Shown here piece by piece: positions 1-6,673 of a DNA stretch of 12,910 bases. This stretch comes from Bacillota bacterium. Its GTDB lineage: Bacteria; Bacillota; Bacilli; Alicyclobacillales; SLC66. Under the pieces are notes generated by a model, which worked only from the letters and a program-made list of their open reading frames with translations, ran no database searches and was not told the DNA's origin. The stretch is from NCBI GenBank assembly GCA_021799325.1, contig JAJZAS010000016.1:1-12910 (forward strand), written 5' to 3'. Position numbers and translations under genes: made by a program. Every line of letters begins with the position of its first letter. Position 1 is the stretch's first letter.

Positions 1-428
1 ATCTTCATTCTTGCGATCACTTGAATGTCCAGCCAAAGGACAAAAAACATAAGGACGATCATGGGAAGACCCAAAAGATGCGCAGGGGTATTAGGAAATA
101 TTGCATCCCCCAAAAACATCATGACTTCCTTAAAAACAATACAGTCCGTTACATAGAACCAAAAGACCATCCACAAACCAAAAATCCACCCAACTTTTTT
201 CCCAAATGCTTGCTGGTATGCTTGATTTAATGTCTTCTTCGGAAAAATGCGGATAAAAATTTCCACAATGATCGCGGAAATGATGACCCCAATACTCATC
301 AGTGACGCCGCAATCCAACCGCTGCGTACAGTATAGGTGGAGATCAGGGATGGAGTTCCCGTTATTGCAGTACCAAGATTGATGGTCACCATAAAAACGA
401 CATACTGAAACCATGTAAATTTGGGCAT
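1..428 (-). CDS. gerAB: Spore germination permease, GerAB family (3' part outside window)
   Basis: B-subunit of a GerA-type nutrient germinant receptor, a polytopic protein of the spore inner membrane related to amino-acid permeases (Spore_permease family); the B-subunit is thought to bind the germinant. Only about the first 142 residues are in the window; the gene runs off the left edge. The visible part begins MPKFTWFQYVVFMVTINLGT and contains several hydrophobic segments (about residues 8-27, 38-60, 81-100 and 116-135) with the short basic loop FPKKTLNQAYQQAFGKK between two of them, typical of the family N-terminus. The ATG at 428 is preceded by AGAAGGG with a suitable gap, and lies 12 bases after the small membrane gene, so it is the last visible gene of the operon. 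No frameshift is seen in the visible part. Family assignment is firm; the germinant cannot be told. Confidence 0.9.
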   Translation of the reverse strand, partial: MPKFTWFQYVVFMVTINLGTAITGTPSLISTYTVRSGWIAASLMSIGVIISAIIVEIFIRIFPKKTLNQAYQQAFGKKVGWIFGLWMVFWFYVTDCIVFKEVMMFLGDAIFPNTPAHLLGLPMIVLMFFVLWLDIQVIARMK

Positions 429-440
429 CTAAACACCCTT

Positions 441-665
441 CTAAAAAAGTTGATAAAGAACGCCTGATAACCGTTCAAATAGTATCCTCACCCAAGTGTA
501 GGGGATTAGCATCTTCGGAATTTCCCACACATCACTGACGACAAGAAAAATTGACATAAGTAACAAAAAAAATTGAGTAGACAGGTCTTTCCACCGTTTC
601 GCTCTTCCTTCTGACACCATGAATATAACGCCCACCAAAATTAGCAAGAAAAAAAGGCCGAACAA
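441..665 (-). CDS. Small two-helix membrane protein of the germination operon (D-subunit-like)
   Basis: A 74-residue protein with two hydrophobic segments (about residues 2-18 and 30-50) joined by a short polar loop, SEGRAKRWKDLST, so probably a membrane hairpin. It starts with TTG; GAGGTG sits seven bases upstream and no better start exists. It lies 25 bases after gerAC and 12 bases before gerAB on the same strand, inside the operon. Some Bacillus gerA-type operons carry a small 'D' gene for a protein of roughly this size with two membrane helices that modulates receptor activity; size, topology and context fit this class, but I see no sequence motif that proves homology. Its position between C and B, rather than outside the ABC trio, is less usual. 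Taking it as a real gene is well supported; the function is inferred. Confidence 0.72.
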   Translation of the reverse strand: MFGLFFLLILVGVIFMVSEGRAKRWKDLSTQFFLLLMSIFLVVSDVWEIPKMLIPYTWVRILFERLSGVLYQLF

Positions 666-690
666 TCCTATTCACCTCAAATGTGATGTG

Positions 691-1794
691 TTATTTTTTC
701 ATCCCTGACCGGATAAGGTGTATATGGTATTCACATTGAATATTGGCTTGAGAGAACACTTCGCTCCAATTATTTTTAAGTGATTGATAGGTGTTGCGGT
801 GTTTTCGAAAGCATTCATCCGCCAAACTTAGACCGTCTATTTGTGAAGCTTGAAATGATTGAATAAGCTTATGCGACTTTTTGTTGAACTCCATATTCAA
901 ATGACGTTCTATTTTGGTAAGCTCCTCAGGAGTTAATTGCATTTCATGAGAAAGTTCATCAATTTGTCCACTCCCCCTCACCTTGTAAACAGCGGTCAAT
1001 TTACCGTTTCTCCATCGTGTGGTTAAGGTGGCCCGTCCCCAGATAAGCCGCCCGTTGATCTTCTGATGGCCAGTATCAGTTACGGAAAAATTCATATTAT
1101 ACAGGTGCCTCTCATGCATGAGGATCCAATAGGGCACGTCTTTTGAAGCAATCCATCGAACCATGTGATGATTTTGAATCAGTCCCACCCCTGCTACCTC
1201 AGGTTCTTCTTCGGTGCTTAACTTCAAAGCGGCAATACCAAACGTTTTCGATGGTGAGTATTCTCCGCGCATGATGTGAATCATATCGCTTGTTACCGTT
1301 CGCGATATTTTCGTTGAGTTGTTAATGAGATCCCTAATGCCAAAAGCGTGTAATGCTTCAGAATTCAGATTTGCACTCAATATGCTATTAGCTGCTGGTT
1401 GACACACTGCCATATAGATTGTCGGCCGGAAATACCTCCCTCTTTCAAAGTAATCGAGAATTCCTGAAATATCACGTTTAGCTAAATCAGCCCCCAATAA
1501 CAATAAAGTCGTATGGGCAAAATACAATTCCTTGGGGCTGCGGAATTGTATATTTTTCTCCGCCTCTTCAATTGATTTCCCAACCCCCTCCATCGTCAAT
1601 GATTTTTGTTGCTTCCCCTTCGATTTGGGATAATCCGGCGTCTCTATCGTTACCCTTATTTCCCCTTTTTCGTTTTGATCGATCCCCATAACAAGTAACG
1701 TATTTATACTGTCAATTTCTTGGTAATCACAACCCGTAAGTAATAATATCATTATGGTGGTGAGTAGCCAGGTAAAATTACGCAGCCCATTCAT
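691..1794 (-). CDS. gerAC: Spore germination lipoprotein, Ger(x)C family
   Basis: C-subunit of the GerA-type germinant receptor: a lipoprotein anchored to the outer face of the spore inner membrane. The 367-residue length is normal for the family. A signal peptide (residues 1-21) ends in a lipobox LLTGC, so Cys22 should carry the lipid. Early family features follow: DSINTLLVMGIDQ after the cysteine, and the conserved region around RSPKELYFAHTTLLLLG (about residues 84-100), then a long mixed alpha/beta domain to the C-terminus. The ATG overlaps the gerAA stop in an ATGA arrangement (1791-1794), implying coupled translation. The order A-C-D-B differs from the common A-B-C order but both are known among sporeformers. 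Identification is secure; substrate specificity is unknown. Confidence 0.93.
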   Translation of the reverse strand: MNGLRNFTWLLTTIMILLLTGCDYQEIDSINTLLVMGIDQNEKGEIRVTIETPDYPKSKGKQQKSLTMEGVGKSIEEAEKNIQFRSPKELYFAHTTLLLLGADLAKRDISGILDYFERGRYFRPTIYMAVCQPAANSILSANLNSEALHAFGIRDLINNSTKISRTVTSDMIHIMRGEYSPSKTFGIAALKLSTEEEPEVAGVGLIQNHHMVRWIASKDVPYWILMHERHLYNMNFSVTDTGHQKINGRLIWGRATLTTRWRNGKLTAVYKVRGSGQIDELSHEMQLTPEELTKIERHLNMEFNKKSHKLIQSFQASQIDGLSLADECFRKHRNTYQSLKNNWSEVFSQANIQCEYHIHLIRSGMKK

Positions 1795-3338
1795 TTTGTT
1801 TTTTTCAACTTTTCAAGATCAGGGCGAGGAAAACCAGAAATATCTTTCTGGTGTCGATTTTCCCGACTCCAAGACGGACGGTAAAAAGCATAAGGGAAGA
1901 CTTTGGCATGGAAAGGTGCGACAGGGGACATATAGGGTACACCAAACGATTTTAATGAAACTAAGTGCGCAACAAGAATTAATCCAATGATGATCACTCC
2001 ATATAACCCATAAAGAAATGCGGATACCATAAAAACAAATTGCAACACTCGGTTCGTATATGCCAAGGCATAAGAAGTAATAGTAAAGGAGGCGATACCG
2101 GTAAAGGCCACCACGATGACAGCAGCTGGCGTCACGAGTCCCGCCTGTGTCGCCGCATCGCCAATAACCAACGTTCCGACAATACTAACGGATTGCCCAA
2201 CGGTTTTCGGCAAACGTGTGCCTGCTTCGCGCATGGCCTCAAAAGCAATTTGCATGATAAATATCTCCAAAATTACAGAAAAAGGCAAATTTTGGTGCTG
2301 AAGCTGTAAATTTAACAGAAGCGGAGTAGGTAATAGATCCTGATTATAAGAAAGTAACGAAATATAAATGGAAGGCAATAACATCGAAATCCAATACATT
2401 AAATGCCTCATTACCCGGAAAAACACCACGGCTTCATACCCGGTATAATAATCTTCAATCGGATTAATAAAGGTGATAAACGTTGCAGGCGCAAGAAGTA
2501 CGATCGTCGATCCGTTGACCAAAACTGCGAATTTACCTTGTAGTAATCCTACCGCCACCCGATCTGGTCTTTCTGTCTCATCAATTGTTGGGTAAGGTGA
2601 ATAGGGGTGATCTTCTAAAATTTCTTTGACATAGTTGAACCCTAAGACACCTTCTAATTGGTAGGTAGAAAGCCGCTTTTTGACCTCATCCACCACTTCC
2701 TTTTCAATCACGGCATCCAAATAAAGTAGCGCGACCGAATTTTCCAACATGGATCCAAGTGTTGAGATTTCAACCTTAAGGTGAGGCGATCGCACAAAGT
2801 TTCGTATCGTGGCAATATTTTGTGATAGCACATTCACAAACGACACTTGGGGTTCTTCAATGGTGGGCTCATTTTGTGGTGTTTCCAAAGATTTTGCAGG
2901 AAAATTGGAAACACTAATGGCAAACCCCTTTTTATTCCCCTCCATAAAAAATACGATTTGTCCTGCAGAGATGGCCCTACTAGCCTCTTGATAAGTGGTG
3001 ATGGATTGATACATACCAGTTTGAGCATTGACGAGTCCTGTATTCGTTCCACTTAACATCAATTGGTTCACATTGGTTCGTAGGATGATCTCTTGTAAAC
3101 GCTTCTCATCAACGAGTCCATCCATCCAGCACGCCACCATACCAAATTGATTTTCTGCGATAGCACCCGTTAAGGGAGTCATTTTAAAATCATCGCAATG
3201 ATTCCATATGATTTTCATGGTCTCGATATTTTGATTGATCGAAGCCACCAATTCATCCTTATTCACTTGTTCCCAAAGTTCATTCAAAATGGACGATTGC
3301 AGCTTCTCCGCTATCGTTCGCTTTTTTTTCATGGCCAT
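1791..3338 (-). CDS. gerAA: Spore germination protein, GerA family A-subunit
   Basis: A-subunit of the germinant receptor, an integral protein of the spore inner membrane; recent work on the family points to A-subunits forming the ion-conducting oligomer. It has 515 residues. Residues about 10-255 form the soluble N-terminal region; the membrane region follows from about residue 300, with hydrophobic segments near 312-330, 352-366, 384-415 and 434-462. Family motifs are visible: VGLLQGKFAVLVNGSTIVLL (from about 263), the PIEDYY segment (about 293-298), GTRLPKTVGQSVSIVGTLVI (from about 373) and a P-x-APF motif near 472-476 in the cytosolic tail. The ATG at 3338 is preceded by AGAAAGCGG; an ATG two codons later is the only close alternative. 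First gene of the operon, with a sigma-G-like promoter upstream. Confidence 0.95.
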   Translation of the reverse strand: MAMKKKRTIAEKLQSSILNELWEQVNKDELVASINQNIETMKIIWNHCDDFKMTPLTGAIAENQFGMVACWMDGLVDEKRLQEIILRTNVNQLMLSGTNTGLVNAQTGMYQSITTYQEASRAISAGQIVFFMEGNKKGFAISVSNFPAKSLETPQNEPTIEEPQVSFVNVLSQNIATIRNFVRSPHLKVEISTLGSMLENSVALLYLDAVIEKEVVDEVKKRLSTYQLEGVLGFNYVKEILEDHPYSPYPTIDETERPDRVAVGLLQGKFAVLVNGSTIVLLAPATFITFINPIEDYYTGYEAVVFFRVMRHLMYWISMLLPSIYISLLSYNQDLLPTPLLLNLQLQHQNLPFSVILEIFIMQIAFEAMREAGTRLPKTVGQSVSIVGTLVIGDAATQAGLVTPAAVIVVAFTGIASFTITSYALAYTNRVLQFVFMVSAFLYGLYGVIIIGLILVAHLVSLKSFGVPYMSPVAPFHAKVFPYAFYRPSWSRENRHQKDISGFPRPDLEKLKKTK

Positions 3339-3372
3339 CTAACCGCTTTCTAATTTAAGGATTTCACGACGA

Positions 3373-3402
3373 TATTATCCATCCAAAATGTCCACACTAT
3401 GC
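3373..3402 (-). promoter_or_regulatory. Candidate sigma-G-type promoter for the germination operon
   Basis: On the minus strand GCATA (3402-3398) is followed after exactly 18 bases by GATAATA (3379-3373). The Bacillus sigma-G consensus is roughly G[A/C]AT[A/G], 18 bases, CATNNTA, so only the first base of the -10 differs. The expected transcription start near 3366 leaves a leader of about 28 bases before gerAA, which is reasonable. Germination receptor operons are typically sigma-G dependent in the forespore, so context supports the call. The -35 overlaps the region just upstream of the divergent glutamate-synthase-like gene. Confidence 0.45.
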
Positions 3403-3404
3403 AT

Positions 3405-3411
3405 AAGGAGG
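3405..3411 (+). promoter_or_regulatory. Shine-Dalgarno AAGGAGG that fixes a TTG start
   Basis: AAGGAGG lies eight bases before the TTG at 3420. A longer reading from ATG at 3399 would place this perfect ribosome binding site inside the coding region and has no comparable site of its own, so TTG 3420 is the better start. Confidence 0.75.
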
Positions 3412-3419
3412 CATGTAGC

Positions 3420-4742
3420 TTGATCAAATGGCTCATCAAACGAAGTGTGAAGAAAAATGTGCTTCGATTGCTCAAAACGGAATACGACCGTAGCCTCTGG
3501 GAAGGTATCGTAGGCATCCTTCATCACGGCATTATGGAGATGATGGAAAACGAGTATCGATCTAACGCCCCTTTTGTACTCCAAAAACCAATCGGACCTA
3601 GCCAAAAATACCCGCATTTTGACGGGCTTCTTTTTAATCCTGCACAGCTTTATAAGCGTCCACTCTATACAAACGAAAAGGTAGATTTATCTATATCATT
3701 AGGAAAAAACGCAAAAAAGCCATTAAAGATTTCGATACCCATTATGATTGCCGGAATGGCCTATGGAATCGCACTTACGAAAGAGGTAACCCGCGCTATG
3801 GCAAAAGCTTCGGGACAAGTAGGGATTGCCTATAACCCCGGTCAAGGCGCGATACTTAAAGAGCATCGACAACTATCCCATCGCTTAATCGTCCAGATTC
3901 ATGGATCATCTTGGGAGGCGGATACCGAGACACTGCGACAAGCGGACGCAATTGAGATCAAAATAGGGCAAGGGGCCAACGGAGGCGCATGGGCACAGAT
4001 ACGCCCACAAGAACATAATGAATATGATCAAGAAGTGCTCACGGATCTGGGATTGTTGAATCAAGCAAAGAATGAGCCACTTGTCATTCCATCAAGTAGT
4101 GAAATGCTCACTCATTATGGTGGACTCCACCAGTTAATCAAGCGACTGCATCAAACCGCTCCCGGTATCCCTATTATCGTAAAATTGGCAGCTAGTCATT
4201 TTTTAGAACAAGATATGGAAATCGCCATATCATCTGGCGCAGATATTCTAGCAATTGATGGTGCACAAGGGGGAACACACGGCTCTCCTTCCATTCTGGT
4301 AAATGATTTTGGACTACCAACGCTTAGCGCACTGGTACGCGCCGTTCGGTTCCTTCGACAAAAAGGGTGGGATCAGAAGATTGATCTTGTGATTTCAGGG
4401 GGATTACGTACGCCTGGTGATATCTTAAAAGCACTGGCACTGGGAGCCAATGCGGTCTATCTAGGGACAGCTGCTCTATATGCGGTGACACACGTGCAAC
4501 TAGCAAAAACCCTCCCTTTTGATCCTCCTACATCACTTACCTGGACAACAGGCAGATTGAAGGATCAATTTAACGAAGAAGAAGGAGCCACTTCGCTACT
4601 GAATTTCCTGATAAGTTTTGCTGAAGAACTAAAATTTGGTATGCATGCGCTAGGAAAAACATCTATTGCAGAATTATCTTTCGAAGATCTTGTCGCCTGG
4701 GATGCTGATGTAGCACGAATCACTGGATTGCCACTAATATAA
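3420..4742 (+). CDS. FMN-binding glutamate-synthase-like protein, stand-alone, cysteine-free
   Basis: A 440-residue protein matching the FMN-binding (beta/alpha)8 barrel of the glutamate synthase large subunit without its amidotransferase or C-terminal domain. Visible motifs: GMAYG (about 112-116), KIGQGA (181-186), VKLA (254-257), DGAQGGT (280-286), and SGGLRTPGDILKALALGANA (326-345) followed by VYLGT, the flavin phosphate-binding end of the barrel. In classical GltB, cysteines binding a 3Fe-4S cluster follow this last motif; here the segment reads AALYAVTHVQLAKTLPF, and from the TTG start the whole protein has no cysteine. It therefore probably is not a standard glutamate synthase; an FMN-dependent oxidoreductase is likely, substrate unknown. 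An N-terminal basic helix region (1-45) precedes the barrel. It is transcribed away from the germination operon; a functional link is possible but unproven. Confidence 0.87.
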   Translation: MIKWLIKRSVKKNVLRLLKTEYDRSLWEGIVGILHHGIMEMMENEYRSNAPFVLQKPIGPSQKYPHFDGLLFNPAQLYKRPLYTNEKVDLSISLGKNAKKPLKISIPIMIAGMAYGIALTKEVTRAMAKASGQVGIAYNPGQGAILKEHRQLSHRLIVQIHGSSWEADTETLRQADAIEIKIGQGANGGAWAQIRPQEHNEYDQEVLTDLGLLNQAKNEPLVIPSSSEMLTHYGGLHQLIKRLHQTAPGIPIIVKLAASHFLEQDMEIAISSGADILAIDGAQGGTHGSPSILVNDFGLPTLSALVRAVRFLRQKGWDQKIDLVISGGLRTPGDILKALALGANAVYLGTAALYAVTHVQLAKTLPFDPPTSLTWTTGRLKDQFNEEEGATSLLNFLISFAEELKFGMHALGKTSIAELSFEDLVAWDADVARITGLPLI

Positions 4743-4763
4743 TGTAGTCAAAGCGTGTTCCTC

Positions 4764-4868
4764 TTATTTGCTCCAGAAGACTTGGGAGAATAATATCGGC
4801 GGCACCACTCCGAGCGTAGGATTGATATGTCCTTCCGATCCTACGTTGATAAACAATGCTCGCGCCAT
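4764..4868 (-). pseudogene. Remnant of a macrolide-type (MGT family) glycosyltransferase N-terminus
   Basis: A 34-codon reading frame starts at ATG 4868, behind AAGGAG at a suitable distance, and begins MARALFINVGSEGHINPTLG. This closely resembles the N-terminus of MGT/UDP-glucosyltransferases (pattern hxxxxGHhNPTLxLV), where the GHINP segment contains the catalytic histidine. The similarity stops abruptly after LGVV and the frame ends at TAA (4764-4766), only about 20 bases from the end of the convergent gene, so the roughly 360 remaining codons are missing. I read it as the surviving 5' end of a deleted gene, last in the PadR-DUF1048 operon. The intact start codon and ribosome binding site suggest the deletion is recent, or that the short peptide is still made. 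The assignment rests on one short but characteristic motif. Confidence 0.6.
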
Positions 4869-4886
4869 CTTCATTCTCCTTATATG

Positions 4887-4905
4887 GTCAAGTTAACTTC
4901 TTGAC
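4887..4905. repeat. Short inverted repeat between DUF1048 gene and glycosyltransferase remnant
   Basis: GTCAAG (4887-4892) and CTTGAC (4900-4905) form 6-bp arms with a 7-base spacer, and overlap the 10-base palindrome AAGTTAACTT. It is the only visible structure in the 70 bases before the remnant. There is no T-run beside it, so it is not a standard terminator; it may be an operator or processing site. Confidence 0.3.
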
Positions 4906-4938
4906 TAGCAAATAATTCATAGAGGTCACTGCACGTTA

Positions 4939-5205
4939 TCAATCTTTCACGAGAGCATCGCAGAAAGAGGCTACGTCACTGCCCGTCACTTCAAGTACGC
5001 CTTTGCCCACGAGCGCACTCTCTTCAAAAAGATCGATAATCCCTGACAGCAATCCTGTCCCGTTGGTTAGTTCAACAGGTCCAGCCTTAAAGAGGTATTT
5101 TTGTATCTCCTTATAGACAATCTGATAATCTTGCGGGAGTGCTTTGACACGCGCCATGTGCGCTCGCCACTGCTTTTTTCCTTCGATGATGTCGTGTATT
5201 CTCAT
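4939..5205 (-). CDS. DUF1048 family protein (second of a tandem pair)
   Basis: An 88-residue, mainly helical, soluble protein. It shares with its upstream neighbour the pattern LPxDYQ (about residues 24-29) and a C-terminal block IIDLFEESALVGKGVLEVTG followed by SDVASFCDAL, which is the recognisable DUF1048 region. No signal peptide or membrane helix is seen. The ATG at 5205 is preceded by a very strong AGGAGGAGG that overlaps the stop codon of the preceding gene, so translation is probably coupled. DUF1048 genes often sit beside PadR-type regulators in Firmicutes; their biochemical role is not established. This copy is shorter than its partner, lacking about 25 C-terminal residues. Family call is fairly sure; function unknown. 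Confidence 0.8.
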   Translation of the reverse strand: MRIHDIIEGKKQWRAHMARVKALPQDYQIVYKEIQKYLFKAGPVELTNGTGLLSGIIDLFEESALVGKGVLEVTGSDVASFCDALVKD

Positions 5206-5216
5206 TTTTCCTCCTC

Positions 5217-5564
5217 CTATTTGCCTAATTTTTTAGCGATATTCTGATTGAGTTGCTGGCGCCACTTGTCCTGATAAGACTTTGCCCCATCTTCGCCGAT
5301 TAGCGCGAAACAGAAGCCACTTATATCGTCACCCAAAACCGCTTGGACACTCTGACCATCCGCTGCCGATTCTTCGAGCAGGTCGAGCACGCCGTCAAGA
5401 ATTGGAATCAGGTTGCGACCGCTAAAGTCTGAGTGTGGCCAAAGATTGGCTTTCACTTTTTCCCATGCAGATTGATAATCAACCGGTAGCATTTTAGCTC
5501 GCGATTCAAGTGCCTTCATTTCTCTAGTCATATCATCACCTGTTATTTTATCCCATAAATTCAT
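5217..5564 (-). CDS. DUF1048 family protein (first of a tandem pair)
   Basis: A 115-residue soluble helical protein, MNLWDKITGDDMTREMKALE at the start. The DUF1048 core runs from about LPVDYQSAWEKVKANLW (residues 26-42) to DLLEESAADGQSVQAVLGDD and GFCFALI; a lysine- and glutamine-rich tail (SYQDKWRQQLNQNIAKKLGK) extends beyond the core and is absent from the paralogue. Its ATG overlaps the padR stop codon as ATGA (5561-5564), so it is co-translated with the regulator. The tail could be a helical contact surface, for example with the PadR protein or the paralogue; this is inference. Family assignment is good, role unknown. Confidence 0.82.
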   Translation of the reverse strand: MNLWDKITGDDMTREMKALESRAKMLPVDYQSAWEKVKANLWPHSDFSGRNLIPILDGVLDLLEESAADGQSVQAVLGDDISGFCFALIGEDGAKSYQDKWRQQLNQNIAKKLGK

Positions 5565-5887
5565 CGTTTTAACTCCTTTAGCTCATTGATTTTCGATGAT
5601 ACGAACTCCCATCTTTCCCAAAACCTATGTAATTCTTCTCGGCCCGCTTGGTTCAGTTCGAAAAACTTTCGCGAAGGTCCCATATCGGAAGGCTTTTTGG
5701 TGACCTCTACCAAATTGTTTCTTTCAAGCCGGACAAGGATAGTGTAAACCGTTCCATCCACCACATCTGTAAAGCCTAGCGCATTCAAGCGCCGTGTGAT
5801 TTCATAGCCGTAAGTCTCTTGGCGTCCAATGATATCAAGGACGCAGCCTTCAAGCACACCCTTTAGCATTTCAGTTATGTTTTCCAA
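5561..5887 (-). CDS. PadR family transcriptional regulator
   Basis: A 108-residue winged-helix DNA-binding protein of the short PadR type. Residues about 7-85 carry the domain: LKGVLEGCVLDIIGRQETYG, then the recognition helix region YEITRRLNALGF, DGTVYTILVRLERNNLVEV, and the wing GPSRKFFELNQAGREEL; the last 20 residues form the dimerising helix. The PadR hallmark G-x-hY-x-x-hxRLE is present. The start is TTG at 5887 with AAAGGA eight bases upstream; the inner ATG (residue 7) has no ribosome binding site. It heads an operon with two DUF1048 genes and a glycosyltransferase remnant, and a large palindrome lies 50 bases upstream, so it probably represses its own operon. PadR proteins of this class often respond to antimicrobial or phenolic compounds. 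Confidence 0.92.
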   Translation of the reverse strand: MENITEMLKGVLEGCVLDIIGRQETYGYEITRRLNALGFTDVVDGTVYTILVRLERNNLVEVTKKPSDMGPSRKFFELNQAGREELHRFWERWEFVSSKINELKELKR

Positions 5888-5936
5888 ATCAATCAGTCCT
5901 TTGCTTTCAGTACTCTGTACCGCCGATATTTTGTTT

Positions 5937-5967
5937 TACAGGTAATAAGTATTACTTAGTACCTGTA
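5937..5967. promoter_or_regulatory. 31-bp near-perfect palindrome, probable PadR operator
   Basis: The outer arms TACAGGTA (5937-5944) and TACCTGTA (5960-5967) and the inner arms TAAGTA (5946-5951) and TACTTA (5953-5958) share one centre at base 5952; only one of the 15 base pairs is broken (5945/5959). An eight-base piece, AGTAATAC (5971-5978), repeats the inner arm about two helical turns away. The palindrome covers the predicted transcription start of the padR operon, as expected for an autorepressor. Confidence 0.6.
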
Positions 5968-5971
5968 TATA

Positions 5972-6000
5972 GTAATACCATATAGCGCGACCAATTACAA
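5972..6000 (-). promoter_or_regulatory. Candidate sigma-A promoter of the padR operon
   Basis: On the minus strand TTGTAA (6000-5995) and TATTAC (5977-5972) are separated by 17 bases; each matches the consensus at four of six positions. The predicted start near 5965 falls inside the 31-bp palindrome, and the -10 overlaps the extra half-site. Moderate support only, because nearby AT-rich sequence offers other -10 choices. Confidence 0.4.
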
Positions 6001-6028
6001 GCACCGAATGATTAGGTGAAGAAATCAG

Positions 6029-6673
6029 TTACGCTTTTTTAGCGAAAAAATATGATGCAACGACGGTTATGATCGCCCACAAAACTACTGGTCCGACTGC
6101 CGACAAAACCATCAGTTTGCTAGTGGGCATAAGCCAAGCGAGAAGAATGATCAAAATTGCTATTGGAATGCCAAGTTGCCCGCCAAACCGATGAGTCCGC
6201 GTCCAACTTTCTTCGCTCGAAAGGGTCCAAGGCGTCCTAATACCGATCCACCAATTCGATTGAAGACGCGGCAGCACATTAGCTATCAACATGAACATGA
6301 CCCCATATGCGGTCATCGCCAAACGCTGTATAGGCCACAAGTACAATAGGTGTCCTAAAACCGCCAAGTAAATCAATCCCACACACACGACGATGACGCC
6401 GCCGATATATCGGTAGGTCGACCAGAAAGATTCATAATTCCTCTTCTTTGGATCAATTCTCCACAACACTTGCCATAAGAGCATAATGACGAGAATGATT
6501 AAAGGTTCGTACATCACTGCTAACCATTTTGAAACGAACAGGGTCGGTTTCCCAGCCGAATTAACGTGACTAGGAACCTGTGCAGGAAGATGAAAGTACG
6601 CGATGATCCCAAGCACCATTACCAAAATCCACGAAAACCATCCCCACCATGGAATTGCCCTTTTCTTATTCAT
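6029..6673 (-). CDS. SdpI/DUF1648 family membrane protein
   Basis: A 214-residue protein with about six membrane segments (near 12-30, 52-72, 90-112, 120-136, 167-184, 188-210). A DUF1648 motif, LPAQVPSHVNSAGKP (about 29-43), sits in the first outside loop, and the SdpI signature NWWIGIRTPWTLSSEESWTR (140-159), continuing THRFGG, follows the fourth segment. In Bacillus subtilis SdpI gives immunity to the SdpC toxin and also senses it, sequestering the repressor SdpR at the membrane. The longest open frame reaches 6775, but ATG 6673 is preferred: it carries GGAGGTGGTGAG just upstream and avoids a 110-base overlap with the regulator gene. It overlaps that gene's stop by eight bases. No sdpC-like toxin gene lies nearby, so whether it protects against a foreign toxin is open. 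Confidence 0.88.
   Translation of the reverse strand: MNKKRAIPWWGWFSWILVMVLGIIAYFHLPAQVPSHVNSAGKPTLFVSKWLAVMYEPLIILVIMLLWQVLWRIDPKKRNYESFWSTYRYIGGVIVVCVGLIYLAVLGHLLYLWPIQRLAMTAYGVMFMLIANVLPRLQSNWWIGIRTPWTLSSEESWTRTHRFGGQLGIPIAILIILLAWLMPTSKLMVLSAVGPVVLWAIITVVASYFFAKKA

Noticed and set aside
130..414. 94-codon frame rich in Cys and His on the minus strand
   Set aside because: It is a frame-shifted shadow of the gerAB coding sequence, whose correct frame begins at 428 and runs off the left edge.
4813..4847. Inverted repeat CGTAGGAT...ATCCTACG resembling a terminator stem
   Set aside because: It lies within the coding frame of the glycosyltransferase remnant, has an 11-15-base loop and no T-run on either side, so it is probably a coincidence of codons.
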